Notes: generated by a model not told the origin, from the letters alone. A stretch of 64,000 nt of DNA from Hippophae tibetana (GCA_037013495.1 CM072809.1:6905001-6969000); one strand, 5' to 3'; positions 51,981 through 64,000 are shown, counted from the first letter of the stretch. Numbers and translations: made by a program.

Positions 51981-53650
51981 AATAGAGAAGATGTTCTATG
52001 TAAGTATGATGTATATCTTAATGTATTAATTATTTGTACAACTATATATTGCATATGGTGCAAGTTTGGTGAGCTACGACATGGTCAATTTAGGTAAAAA
52101 TCATTGGGATGCAATGAAATGGGTAATGACGTATCTTCGAAGTATTACCAAAGTTGGTCTTCTTTATAACTACTTTTAAAAGTTTTGTTACATGGATTCC
52201 AACTTTGTTGATGATTGTAACAAGAGATGGTCAATCATGGTATTGTTTGAGTTTGGTGAAAACTTTATGAGTTGAAAGCTCAATTTACAATTTGGTTAAA
52301 AGGCACTAGATGTTTTATTATGAAAAATGAGTACATTTAGTTACATAATTAATAAAAATGAGCACTTTAAATGCTACAATTATTCAAAAATGAGTACTTG
52401 TCCTATCAAGGGGACTAATTTTTACATGAAAATGCCTAACTTTTATAATAACAAGACTAAAAGTGTCCAACGTATGAATTACGAAACTAAAATGCATCTT
52501 TGCACATAATAACATGACTACTAGGATAATATTATAATTTACAATTAATAGTAATTTTGAGCAAAAGAGAGTCACGAAGCATTGTGACAATCAAGTTGTA
52601 ATTTGGTTAACCAATAATCCTCAATTTGATGATCGTACGACATATAGATGTGAAGTTACATTTCATATAAGGGATAGTGAAACAAGATAAGGTAGTGTTG
52701 GTGAAAATTCACACCGATGATAACCCAATGGACATAGCAACAAAATTGGTTCCTTTGATAAAGTTTATGAAGTTTCAAACTTCGGTTAAGGTGACCACCT
52801 TATTGAAGTGATAGTGATGTGTGGATCTTCACCCACAAGAATGAGCTTTAAGGATTGACATCAAAATGAAGAATTGTGATAAGTGATGCTTGAAAACTAT
52901 TGTAGATGATTAGAGATCAAAGGTTGGATTAGGAGCATTACCTGTGTGGAGAATGGACAATATGATTTTTGGCATTAGGAAATTGGCTGGAAGCTTGGGT
53001 GATTATAGGAGTGATTTGATGCTCTACCTAGTGCAATCAAGATTCCCTTTTGAGCATGCATCGATCCCCCTACTATGCATAAAATTTAGGCTATCCAATA
53101 TTGACATGGTACCCAGGTGCTTTGTGAGTGACTGAGCATCCTTATAAAACTTACCCCACAAATTGGTGTAAAATTACACATAAAGGCATAAGGTTTACAT
53201 TATGAAGCTCATAATTGGTTGGACATAGTTGTAAATGTCTACGGGATACAATTTATAACATAATTTTGTGCCCTAGAATCACAAGAGAGCTCATTTGGTG
53301 CTTAGAGGGTAGCTAGAGAAAGGGAGAAGAAAGCTTTACCATTGTTGAGCGTGAGAACTTTGAGTTTGACTCTATGTGCTATTTTCTTGAGTGAGTGATT
53401 CTTTTCATCTTATTCTCCTATTCCAATTGTAATATCCCCTTTGAAGTTAGTGGAATTCATCTCTTTGGATGGGTGAAGAAATGAAGTAGGCTCATCACAT
53501 TGATTGGGTTGAACTATTATATATGTTGGTATGTTCTTTCCTTTATTGCTCTTGCTTTTACATTTCTTTCTTATTGATATCCATTTCTAGGGTTTGGTAG
53601 TATTGCTTGTTGGGTTGTTTTCATTAGATGTTTGTTTGGATATTTCTATT
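51980..53650 (+). mobile_element. third Ty1/copia fossil: RNase H end and probable 3' LTR
   Basis: The plus strand near 52080-52165 resembles the copia RNase H 'AMKWVMxYLRxT..GLLY' stretch. Near 52590-52660 and 52700-52770 it resembles the family's final 'RYHFIRD..' and 'IHTDDNPMDIATKLVP' blocks. Sequence after about 52830 has LTR-like features (a T-rich transcript-leader-like tail near 53390-53640) but could not be paired with a second LTR. The copy is truncated, broken and old. It separates the convergent ClpC and PHS1 genes. Confidence 0.7.
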
Positions 53651-54080
53651 GTGTTTAGATTATTCGAGTAAAAGTTATTGATGGAATCTAAGTTGCAATT
53701 GGACAGTAAGAAATCCCAACATATAAGTTATAACTACATTCACCTTGAGAATTTTGATAAAGGTAGAGTGACTGTACCGGACAATAGCAATTGTAAATCC
53801 CAAAGAAGGCATGCCAATGCAAGAAATAAGGGTAGAGCTAGTTGCAAAACAAGAAACACAAGTCGCCACAAAAATCTAAACTACCATTATGTTTACAGGT
53901 AAAAACAAACACCATGAAACAATTGATTATGCTCGGTGCTCTTGGTATCACCATCATTCACTTAACTACCAAGAACCTAAAGGTTTGGCTTTACAATCTC
54001 AACTTGCAAGATTGAAGATACAAGCAAATTCTTCATTAGCTTGAAATTGCTCAACAAGACAACAATAATACATTTAGGCC
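53651..54080. other. intergenic DNA and 3' region of PHS1
   Basis: A plus-strand frame of 74 codons at 53678-53902 matches no family I know. The stretch next to 54080 is downstream of the PHS1 stop on the minus strand and must hold its 3' UTR; no single poly(A) signal stands out. Confidence 0.4.
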
Positions 54081-57000
54081 CTAATCCTCTGCATCTGAGT
54101 GAGATTGCCTATGTGTAGGGCTAACACTCCCACCCCGGCTAATCTTGAGGGTCATCAAAGCCTTCTGTATCTCCATTGTCATTGCACTGTCCACACTACC
54201 TGATGAGAGCTTCTTATGAGATTTCTGCAGATGAAGCTTAAGTGAGCTGCTACTCAGACCAACATTCTTTCCACAAATAGGGCAAACTTTCATACTAGGT
54301 TTTCTCTTGTGCCACTCCATGGAAACCTTTCCGTGTAGTTTCCTATCTAAATCTAGTAGGATATTTGCAAACCCATCATTTGGCTGGGCTCGACGATGGA
54401 CATGCTTAACAGTATTCCATGCATCTAAGAGAGTCAATTTCCTGCACCATCCAGAGTAAGAATTAACGTTATCCACGACTGGGGGATGCATGGTGAAATG
54501 GAAATTAAATAATTTTTTTATCAAGTAAATATATTATAGTTTTCACTTACTTTCTAATCATTAGGTATGCAATCACTAGTGTAGCACTTCTACTTCTTCC
54601 TTCAAAGCAGTGCACTAAAATCTCCCCACCTACTTGTTCAACATGATCAATAAAAGCTAAAGCTTCTTCAAATATGCTGCTGATGTCTGTATCTTCTTTG
54701 TCAAATATCTGTTGAAAATAAAGGTTGAGTTATGGTAAATAAAAAAAAAAGGTTTAATATGTAACATTTTGTTAAATAAAAAAATACAAATTATTCCAAA
54801 GAAGAAAATTATATACTTGTACGATTAAACTTTCGGGTCAGTGTTAAAAGTAATTTTATAATGTTATCATGAGAAAGTGTGACAAAAGAACTCTTCATTT
54901 TATTTTATTATTTCAGACAGAGAGAGAATGCAGTATATGTACACCATTTCTCAAAAAATAAAAAGGGAAAAACATGACATGGGCTCAGTTGGGTGTAAAG
55001 AATTGAGTCAGAAGCACTCTCCAGTCTACATTGGAAGATAGAGGTAGAAGAAACAGTACTTACAGAGAAATTTTTATATTAAAAAAGATCGGGATATTGA
55101 CTAAGGGAAAAACATGACATGGGCTCAGTTGGGTGTAAAGAATTGAGTCAGAAGCACTCTCCAGTCTACATTGGAAGATAGAGGTAGAAGAAAGAGTACT
55201 TACAGAGAAATTTTTATATTCAAAAAGATCGGGATATTGACTATCTGATTGTCCAATTTCGTTGAAGCACAAGCACAAAATATGAGTAATTCCTATATGT
55301 TGCAGGGTGTACACAGATCTTGCAGCCAGGGAACCACCAATGAACAGGTTGTTTGTTATTCTTGATGGCTTCTCTGTATTTGCTGCATCAGATATCAAAG
55401 CAATCCTCTCAAGAATGTGTTCTAGTCTAACCTGTAAGTTGCATGGGGATAATGTTTTAAGCAAAAGAAATATATCTATTAGTCAATAATGTACATACAG
55501 ACATTATTTTGTACATAAAAAATATTTGATACAAACATTACCTTCAACTCATAGGCGTCAATGACACAATTATTATCACTACCCTCAAAAAATCCAGTAT
55601 TGAAATTGTTCTCCTGGCAGAGTTTAATAGCATCATTCTTTAGCATTTCATTCCACTGTTCTATTTCTTTGTTTGAATCAGAATCAAGCTGGACAACATA
55701 AAAATAATGTTCACTATCATTATGTCCACCAACCACTATCAATCTAAAAGAACGAAGAAAAATATAATTTTGTTTTTCAAGGCATGATTGACTATTTATG
55801 TTAACTAAAACTGTGTCATTCCATGTCGCAATTTTCTTTCAATGTAGTACTGACCTTGGCATATTTATGGAAGTCACGAAGTTTTGTTGTCAAACGTAGA
55901 TTGCGAAGGGGATCCCCACTCCCTCTACAGAATTTACCGTGCCAATTATCACGTGACATGAGAGAAGTGATAGGAGTTGTAGAGTCTGAGTTTTCTTTAT
56001 TCACTGAAGATGAAGACTTGGGAGTAGTTCTCTTGTTTTCGGAATCGCAGAAGTCCGGATGATTGTCTTTAGTTGTAGGAGAAGGATAATAAGCATTTCC
56101 AAAAGCCTGCGAGGGTGACTCAGGAACTGCTGGGTCCTCTTTGTCTGACTCAGCTGAAGAAACTTTATTTATAATAGTCAAAAATGTTCGTAACAAGATC
56201 TCTAGTTTCTGATGCAGTGTGAGTAACAATATATGGAACCCTTGAACCTCTCTCAGAGCAGCTCGGAACCCGCTTCGAAATTCTTGAACAAATGAAATCA
56301 TTTCATTCATGCTTGTATCAGTTGTATCACGATTTCGTAATGAAGGAAGACCTAGTTTCCCTCCAGTTATCTCATGTAATAGATTGGAGGAATACTCAGA
56401 ACTATTAAGTAATAACTCAACTAACTTGGGATAAATCACCTGGTCATTTCCTCGTTTTCCAGCAGGAGGTCGACGGGGAACACCAGAATCAATAGCAACA
56501 ATTTGGAAGTCCAAAAAGGTTGATGCATCAGATGATTGGCTTTTTAAGCTTATTTCACTGTATCTTGGTGATTCTATGATATCAGAAAGATCAGGGGGCT
56601 GTGATTCCAATGGTGAACTATGAGCATTCAGTCTGCAATCTACTGAGCTTGCCCTTCTTTCTTTGTGAAGGGATCTGATCACTTGTGGCCTGTATTTTTT
56701 TATGGCAGAATCAAAAGCTTCTGCCAATGCATCCATATCTGCAGGGACCAGTTTCTCAGCTAATAGTAGATTTGCTGAATTTCCACGCCATCTGAGCTGA
56801 CGACTAGGGAGCCTATCTTCGTTTCTAATGACAAGGTCCAACATTAAAACTCTACCAAGGGAAGCAGCTATCCTTTCTGCCGTTTCCCTCGACTCAAATG
56901 CATTTGAACTTTCTAGTAAAGGAGATCCGTGCACATAACTGCAAAAACAAAAGCATCTTACCGTAATCACAACTCACAACACCTTAAAATATTAATAGTT

Positions 57001-59098
57001 TTGTAGCACATGACAATCTCTAGTGCTTGACAATACATAAAATCATGCTTTTCACTTCAGTGCTATTACATGATGATCTATAGGATAAAAAAGAAAACAA
57101 AAATGTCAGCAAATATGAGTTCAGTGAAAATAGTATATCATTTAAACAAACGATAAAAATCACGTCTTTTCTGCTTCCTGAGAAAGACAAAGGAATGCCT
57201 TTCGAGTCACATATTTTCCATATTGCATTAAAAATTCACTTTCACAAATGAAGGGAAAGAAAAGTTTGTGGTTGCACCTCATCAAGAGTAAACACCTGCT
57301 AAGTTCAAGAGCTTCCAAAAGTTCGGAGCAAGTCATTTCACCAACTTCATCTCCCTCTAAACTTGCTACATCTCTTGCTTTTTCAGCAGCTTCCTTAATT
57401 TGGAGCCACTCCTCACTACAGTTATGAATGACTCTAGCCTGCAATATTCCGCCATCATATACCAGCAGAGCGTAAAAGATAACTTATAAATATCAATATA
57501 ACTTTAATGCAAAAAAGCTAATGGATAACCTGAGGAGTTCGGACTCCAAGCCACTTTGCCAATTCATACCCTAAACGCTCAGATTGTGTAGCCATTCTCG
57601 ATGATGCAATCTTTATAACAGCTGCTGCTTCCTTAGGAAAAATGTCATCATCTCCAGGCTGGCTAAAAAGAGCAAAGAAGACAACTCCCCCAGAATTCAC
57701 AGTAACCTATATGCACACAACTGAAGAGAAGATGAGATAACCAATAGTTAAACAACAAATCTCTCCCATAAGCTTAGAGAAGATCCTGCACATATTTCCC
57801 TTTTGAAAAGAGTTGAAAAGACATCTCATATTCTGAAGCTAAAGAAGATTTCATACCTCAAGGGCTTTATTCATTTCATCCTCCGAATGCTCAGTACTAC
57901 AGCTATGTTCAGTATGATGAAGTGAAGAAAGCCTGTCCCAGGAAAAAGAGCTTGATTCAATATCCGATACAGCAGCTTTACCAAGTCTTTCCCACAGGTT
58001 GGTTTCTGCAGGAAGCAGAGAACCTCTTGAGTCATCTATTAGTTCTTCTGCACTGAATTAAGTAACCAAGAGGCTTGATTAGCTCTAAATACCGATAGCC
58101 AAAGTACAAATGCAAAAAATTAGCTACCCTAGCTTATAGATGACAGCCCAGGGAAACAAGTATCCTTGCACCAATGTAAAAATTCATATGCAATTTTCTC
58201 ATGGAAACTGGCAAAGAAAAACAAAATAAAAGATTTCAATAACAGTATAATACTCGAACACATGATCTCTATTGGATGTGTTGGCCATAAGTTAACTTGT
58301 CTGTGAGGTCTAGTTTGCTTAAATTATACCTAAAATGATCACATTCAAGTATGAGTATAATTTAAGAAGAACAGCAAAAGGGTAATAACAGAAAGCGAAA
58401 TAAACAAAATAACAGAGTAAAAACTAGAAACAAACCCAAAAGGCATAGACTGGAGCCTGGGAGGGCGGCGAGGGAAGCCAGAGGAGCGGTACTGGGCGCT
58501 CCGTTTACGGACTGATTCCAACCATTGAGTGAACCTAAATGCAGGCCCAGCCGTAATGTCACCCAACATATACAATACCTGCATTCCCAACTCAATTTCA
58601 TTAGTTTCATTTCATCTTTGTTTTTCTTGTAACATCTATCTTAAGCTTAATTTTCTCTTTCGAACAAGTAAAAATTTATGAGAAAATGACCGACCCGGGA
58701 AGTGACGGTGAGGGGCAGAGGCATATCAGGCTCGTCGGATCCAAGATCCAAGTCCTTATCTTCCTCTTTCTCCTGTTTTTCAGACATATAAGCAACAATA
58801 ACAGATCAGCCTCCCCAATTACAAAAAAAAGTGAAAATATTAGAAATTAAAAAAGAAAAAACATCCTCAAATAATCACGCTAAACAAAGGACAACCCAGA
58901 TTCCAAAATTATCACTACAGGACATAATGTCCAAATTAACACAAAAAAATATTAGATATTAGATATTTATTGGTTAGGTTCCAATTATAAAATAAAATAA
59001 TGAAAAAAGAGAAATTGGGCAACTGGGCATTGATGACCCACCGGGACTTGGAGCGGCTTGATGAAGGCAGATTCTTGCTTTTGTCGTTCCCTTGCCAT
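54081..59098 (-). CDS. PHS1: PHS1-type dual-specificity phosphatase with kinase-like domain
   Basis: PROPYZAMIDE-HYPERSENSITIVE 1 is an atypical MAP-kinase phosphatase that regulates cortical microtubules. Its actin-fragmin-kinase-like domain phosphorylates alpha-tubulin under osmotic stress (known in Arabidopsis). Coding exons, 5' to 3': 59098-59042, 58772-58695, 58578-58436, 58052-57857, 57706-57530, 57438-57278, 56938-55855, 55688-55542, 55431-55204, 54708-54551, 54441-54081. They join in frame to 929 aa, the length of the Arabidopsis protein. A basic kinase-interaction-like VRKR lies at 68-71. The kinase-like domain (about 160-340) has K190 and RNEDR (309-313). The phosphatase domain (about 705-850) has the active-site loop [10 protein letters not shown] with C791 and R797. 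A C-terminal C2H2-like pattern is C863, C866, H880, H885. The donor after 55204 is duplicated 140 bp downstream. The extreme N terminus (exon 1, 19 aa) is the least certain part. Confidence 0.95.
54964..55243. repeat. 140-bp tandem duplication covering a PHS1 exon end and splice donor
   Basis: The copies 54964-55103 and 55104-55243 differ at only two positions by eye. The right copy contains the last 40 coding bases of exon 9 and its GTAAGT donor (55203-55198). The left copy repeats the same exon end and donor (55063-55058) within the following intron. Each unit also contains about 100 bp of intron. Confidence 0.95.
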
Positions 59099-59771
59099 GG
59101 TATTTATTTGTGGAAAGGTTGAACAGAAAAAGAAAAAAATAGGAGATGTGTACACTACCACTTTCTCTTGGCTGTGTGAGACAGAAAACTGCAGGGATTT
59201 TCAGTAAGGCGCTTTTCTTCTAAGTCTTATAGTTACAATTTAAGGAGGGGCAGAGTGGGGTTGCAGTTGCTTAATAAATAAACTATTAAAAAAACTGATT
59301 GGCAAGGGAGAAAACTACTCTCGAAAGTTTGATTTCTAATAGGTAACTGGTTGTTTCTAATTAGCGCTTTAATGGCGGATCGCACTTGTATATCGGTTTT
59401 GTTTGTTTAATAAAACTTTCAAATTTATAGAATTCCTATATCGTTAACGTTAGCGCCAAATGTTCCCTTCCTACTCGTTACATTAATTAATTGATTAATA
59501 TTTGTATTTCATCTGTCAGATTCTCCAACGGATCTTATTATCGCAGATATTTAAAATAAAAGATTACGGAAGAGGCAAGGCAGACATAGTAGTAGTTTTT
59601 CAATTTTCTCACAATTCAACAATTCAAAGTTTCATTACACGCTAATTGTTGTTCTATACAACCCCACCACAAAACCAAATTTCCTTTCATAAACTTTTTT
59701 TTTTTTTTTTATGAATCTCCTTCAATCTCTGGAATATATTATGAAACTAGCAGTAAAAGGTATATTAAAAT
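59099..59771. promoter_or_regulatory. gap between PHS1 and the carboxypeptidase gene
   Basis: Both genes are on the minus strand, so this 673-bp gap holds the PHS1 promoter and 5' leader and the 3' UTR of the carboxypeptidase gene. No coding sequence is visible. A T-run lies at 59697-59710. No promoter element can be claimed with confidence. Confidence 0.5.
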
Positions 59772-61369
59772 TTAGAAAATCTGTGGAAGAGGTCTGTGAT
59801 CGAGAAATGACTTGAAGAGAACCAGTGATCTCTCAGGTTGTGAAAAAGGTGCTTCATGAGAGGCACCTCTAATTGTTGCAAATGATAGTATGTTACTATA
59901 AACTTGAGTCCACCCTCCAACCTTGGGAACCAAAAAAGTGAAAATTAATTAGTTAAACATCCATTAAGAATTTTTAATACATAACAACATAAAGTAAACA
60001 ATTTTATGCGAATTGCCATGTGCTTCAACTAAGCACTGAAAAGTTGAACGTTCAAACTTATTTAGTCTCTAATAATCATATTGATTGCTATTATTATTTA
60101 GCATTTGTATTTTTTTTTTTAAAATATTTACGATAATATTGTATGTTATTGGAATGAGGTGAGCTTGGCATTTAGTATTTGTATTTTTTTCAAAAAATTG
60201 ATAGGAAAAATTATATTTAATTATATAATTTATGAGATAATTTACAAAAATATTGAAACATATATTTTGTTATATTATGAGAATAATTATAACTTTAAAA
60301 ATAAAATCATTAGTTATTTTTATACTTACTCATATAGATATAATTAAAATAAAATAAATATTAAAGACATTTTTTCAAATTGTGTTAGGCATAAAACATA
60401 ATTAATCCAAAAACTATATAAAAATCAACAATTTAAATGTTTGTTTGAGGTTGATAGATTTGAAGATTTTAAACTTATTACTTTTTTGTTAAATTTATTG
60501 AAAAATGATATAAAAAACCATTAAAACTTGTTAACACAAAATATCTAATTCACATCTTCATTATTAAATAAAAAAATTAACATGTTCAATAGGACTTGAT
60601 TAAATTAAATTATAACAATTTAAATCAATTTAATGTCAAATGGTATCAAATTAGATCAAGTTCAATTTTATTGAGATCATATAAATTTTAAAAGTGTTAC
60701 TTTATGTTATTTTTTAAATATTACTATAAAATGTAACATAAAACTAAGAATTTTTAACATAACTATTTAGAAATGATTAAAAATTAAAGCTATTTAAGAT
60801 TTTTTTAAAATATCCATCATATCTTAAATCAATCTAGAGTGAAAAACGACAATAAAAATAGATATGTTTAACTTGTTAAAAATTAAAACTAATTAAGTAA
60901 AATTTTAAAATATACATCATATCTTAAATCAATATGGAATCAAAAATGATAATAAAAATTATCAAAATTGATGAAATTTAGAAACAAACAAGAAATAAAA
61001 CTCCGTTGAGCTATTATTATTTTTGGTTGCTAAAACATGTTATCTAACAAAAAAAAATTATTTTATATGCACGTAATTAAGTTTAAAAATTGGAATTTAT
61101 GAGAAATAATAAATATATTAATATGTATAAATATTATAAAATTAAAATATATCTATAAATTAAGTAGGCCGGTTGGTTCGTCGTAGTAGGTTTCATAAAA
61201 TTAAAACATATAATCAAATATGGTTAAGTAGATTTTTTAAATTTTAAGACCACATTAGAGATAAACTATAAGAAAATAGTGTAGGTTTGGAATAATCTCG
61301 GATTCTATCGTTTGGACAATGTAGTACATCATCAATTACCCTGGTAATAATAAATAATTTCTCTCGATG

Positions 61370-61405
<36 letters not shown>

Positions 61406-64000
61406 CCTGTAGCTTATACCTGCTTTCCTGAGAACCAAACTCTGTAAGGTACAGTCGTCGTTAGTCCTAATTGCATTGCCAACCTGTGCACCAAGGTACG
61501 GCTTCCCGTCAATGGAATTACTGAATCTTGGTCTCCACTGAGGCAATTGAATTTATGAATAAGTTTTTCAAGTAAGAGAAAAAATTTCATTCAAAAAGAA
61601 ATAAAAACAGTAAAAGCTTAACCAAACCACTTAAAAAATTAGAAATGATAACAAAAAACAAGAAATAAAAAAAAACAACAATAAAAACTGTTAGGATATA
61701 CTCGTGGGTCCGTAGCTTTTATAAAGTACGGGTCCTTAGACTCCTTCAAACTAAATTACGATGCATTTCTTTCGCCCTTTCACAACTTCAAACCTATGAC
61801 CTAATCCTTTAATCAACAGATTCGTAGAAGCTGGTAACAACCTCTAAGAACATAAGGTACTTAATGGTTAGTTCTCAGGTTCGAAGCTTAAAAAAGTCGA
61901 AAAGAACTCGACGTAACTCAGGTTAGAAGAGGAGTTTAAGGACCCTCACAGTATAAAAACTACGAATCCACAAGTATATCCTAACACAAACCAATGACTC
62001 AATGTTGAAGAGTACTCCATCTTCAATCATAATATATATTTTTTTATCATAAAAACTAGTAAACGATGCACATAAATAAGTTAATACTAATCCAGTGGAA
62101 TGGAATGAGAATAAACAATCTACTTTTCTTATCCATTCAAATTTAAGTACCTATAAATCAAAACAGGAATTCCAGCCCTGACTAGTGATCCAACAATAGA
62201 AATAGTAGGCAATTCCACATTCAGCACTTCATAATCCAAAATCCTGAAATCAAACGACATTTCAAGAAAATTCAGCACTGTCAATGTTATACGCCTAGAT
62301 ATATTTCTCAATTGCATTATATAATACTACTATATATTATAATTACAACTGACTCAGATAGTTTTTCATTATACACAATTAGAAAGGTATGAGAAATTAC
62401 TCGCTACAAACATCCCATTTGTGGACACCAACAAGCCGAGCATGAAGAGCCTTTTGAACATCTTTCCTGTTTAGATAATTAACAGTTTTGTCTTCAACAC
62501 ATACATCAATCTTTTCAGTCATTTGCTGCAATTAAAAATAAAAAAAGGGATCAATCATAACATAAAATAGATCAAGGTCAAGGAAAGCGAAGAACAAGAA
62601 TGAAATACAAGAGAGGTTACATGAGGACTTATAACCATTGATTGTGAGAGTACTGATGGGATACAAACATCAAGAGTAACATCATACTTGTCTACAAATT
62701 TACTGGTTTCTCTGCCTACTTGGCTCATGACCCCCATACAAGCATTTGAAATTTCATCTCTGTAGTACTCACTCACATAACGAGAATAATTACATACAGA
62801 AGTGAACATTTTGTATGTCACATCTGATATTAGTCCATGCGACCAAAAGAATTCCGCCCTTGAATTGAAATCAGTTGCGTATTCTAGTACAGGATTGCCT
62901 AGCTGCATTTCAACAATTTTGCGTTCAATGTCATTTGAAACATCATTATCTCATTGTTAAAAATTCTTTACTAAAATCACTAACCGCAATTCCTTTTAGT
63001 TTGAAGACTTCATTTTTCTCTTTCCTGTTAGTGTCAATCATGAGCTTTGCAAGTTGAGGAATGTAGTGACCTGGTTCACATGGTCACCACCAACACAAAA
63101 TTACTACCAAGTAGTGTACATTTACATCTTGTGCGCCTTTTTTTTTTAGGACAATGGCATTCTGTTGGGTTGTGGGATGCATAAGTCAGTTTGTTAATAA
63201 AAAATATACACTTTAGTCTCTTTGTTTTCAGATGATACATTATAGGTCTCTTATTTTATGAAAAGGTACACATAAATTCAATTTTTTTTGTTATTAATTA
63301 AAAAATAATCATTTTTTTACACGTATGATTCTCACGTATGTATTTTAAGATATGCATAAATTTAATTTTTGTTATCAATTAGAAAATAATCATTTTTTTA
63401 TACATTTCTCACGTACATATTTTTTTAAGATACATACAAGTTCAATTTTTTATTATCAATTAGGAAATAATTTTTTTTAAGCTTATACTTCTCACATGTA
63501 TATGTATATTTAATAGATGTTGTAGTTTAACATTATGGGTTAGGGATTTCTTTTTTTTTATATAATAAATTTCAATTTTTAACTTGACAAGAAAAATGAT
63601 TATTTTATCCTAACAAGTGTTTTTTTTTTTCCTAAGAAGCAAAATTGAACTTGTGTATACATTTTACAAAATTTGGAAACTAATGGTTTATTACTTTAAA
63701 CAAAGAGAACAATATGTACCTTTTTTCAGTGAACTAGAGGACTTTTCAAACCCTTTCCACCATTTTATTTTAGTAGTTTGAGAATCTCCGCAAGTTTTTC
63801 AGAGTATATAACCATGTTACATAGATTTTTTACTAACACTAAAAATCCTAAATTTTTGGATATTTGTCTGGGTGTTGTACACGTATATTTTCCGAAATTT
63901 TATAGAAAAATGAAGAGTAAAAGTGACAGTGTGTATAACGTTGAACTCAAAAATGTTGTGTACATGAAAAAGATACCTGCATAACTTTCCCCTGTAAGAA
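59772..64000 (-). CDS. SCPL45: serine carboxypeptidase-like protein, SCPL45 type, 3' part
   Basis: Peptidase family S10 enzymes are secreted or vacuolar; plant members cleave C-terminal residues or act as acyltransferases. Visible exons, 5' to 3': 64000(edge)-63977, 63070-62985, 62902-62621, 62525-62401, 62243-62151, 61537-61420, 59921-59772. They join in frame to the last 291 residues; the N-terminal part, including any signal peptide, is off the right edge. All three catalytic residues are visible: Ser in GESYAG at the very edge, Asp in SGDQDSVIP, and His in [11 protein letters not shown]. The [12 protein letters not shown] and FWSHGLISD blocks match the SCPL45-like clade by recall. Cys pairs typical of the family occur in VCNYSRY, DVCIPS and DVCVED. 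Introns are GT-AG and hold repeats. Family assignment is firm; the exact paralogue number is an inference. Confidence 0.9.
59922..61419 (-). other. 1.5-kb last intron of the carboxypeptidase gene
   Basis: The intron is A/T-rich and non-coding, with a donor at 61419 (GTATAA) and an acceptor at 59922. It ends beside a (TA)n microsatellite at 61371-61402. I see no nested gene or clear transposon in it. Confidence 0.75.
61689..61986. mobile_element. foldback element (MITE or solo-LTR-like) in a carboxypeptidase intron
   Basis: TGTTAGGATATACTCGTGGG (plus 13 more bases) at the left end pairs with the inverted right end, TGTTAGGATATACTTGTGGA onward, over about 33 bp with a handful of mismatches. 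The 298-bp interior has no reading frame. Flanks AAAAC and CAAAC are similar but not identical, so a target-site duplication is not proven. Long inverted repeats favour a MITE; the TG..CA ends would also allow a solo LTR. Confidence 0.6.
63205..63719. mobile_element. MITE-like element with internal 80-bp tandem repeat in a carboxypeptidase intron
   Basis: The ends TATACACTTTAGTCTCTTTG and the inverse of CAAAGAGAACAATATGTA match over about 20 bp. Inside, three degenerate units of 79-84 bp begin at about 63274, 63358 and 63437 with (A)A(A/G)TT(C/T)AATTTTT, followed by TTAT(C/T)AATTA(G)(A)AAATAAT and a TCTCAC(G/A)T(A/G) block. No target-site duplication was resolved, so the ends are approximate. 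Confidence 0.5.

Noticed and set aside
53678-53902. 74-codon frame between the third copia fossil and PHS1
   Set aside because: The composition is basic and polar but there is no known family, no linked exon and no conserved motif; it may be part of retroelement-derived DNA.
55060-55464. 134-codon minus-strand frame running past the exon 9 donor of PHS1
   Set aside because: The extension past 55204 is intron read-through into the 140-bp duplication; conserved protein sequence continues in the exon at 54708 instead.
1-64000. tRNA, rRNA or microRNA genes
   Set aside because: No cloverleaf with A and B box motifs, rRNA core sequence or recognised microRNA hairpin was noticed by eye; a covariance-model search would be needed to exclude them.

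Overview
The window is nuclear DNA of a flowering plant, most likely a eudicot. It is very AT-rich, its genes carry many GT-AG introns, and it holds plant-type transposable elements and a fossil plant pararetrovirus. Four host genes can be reconstructed. The three complete ones give unbroken reading frames after splicing: an ARF2-type auxin response factor (plus strand, 14 coding exons, 840 aa), a chloroplast ClpC/Hsp93 chaperone (plus, 9 coding exons, 922 aa) and a PHS1-type dual-specificity phosphatase (minus, 11 coding exons, 929 aa). The fourth is a serine carboxypeptidase-like gene of the SCPL45 type (minus), whose 3' part is present and whose 5' part lies beyond the right edge.

Layout. 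1-5.4 kb is AT-rich intergenic DNA. 5.4-8.27 kb is a broken endogenous caulimovirid (movement-protein and capsid/zinc-knuckle regions). 8.3-12.4 kb is a non-autonomous Ty3/gypsy LTR element on the minus strand; its right LTR carries a triplicated segment and its interior holds a 100-bp MITE. 12.4-21.5 kb is AT-rich with one foldback element. 21.5-26.9 kb is a decayed Ty1/copia element split in its RNase H region by a 1.43-kb CACTA (EnSpm) element. 26.9-30 kb is intergenic. 30-35.7 kb is ARF2. 37.9-39.4 kb is a second copia fossil. 39.4-43 kb is intergenic with degenerate repeats. 43.4-51.1 kb is ClpC, with a 1.25-kb hAT element in an intron. 52.0-53.6 kb is a third copia fossil. 54.1-59.1 kb is PHS1 and 59.8-64 kb is the carboxypeptidase gene, both on the minus strand and in tandem.

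The four host genes are not an operon or pathway unit: they act in auxin-regulated transcription, plastid protein import and quality control, microtubule/kinase signalling, and secretory-pathway peptidase or acyltransferase chemistry. The most informative points are a 140-bp near-identical tandem duplication that doubles a splice donor in PHS1, a conserved tasiR-ARF target site in ARF2, a GC-AG intron in ClpC, and nested transposons with clear target-site duplications. I found no convincing sign of a wholly new biological system.
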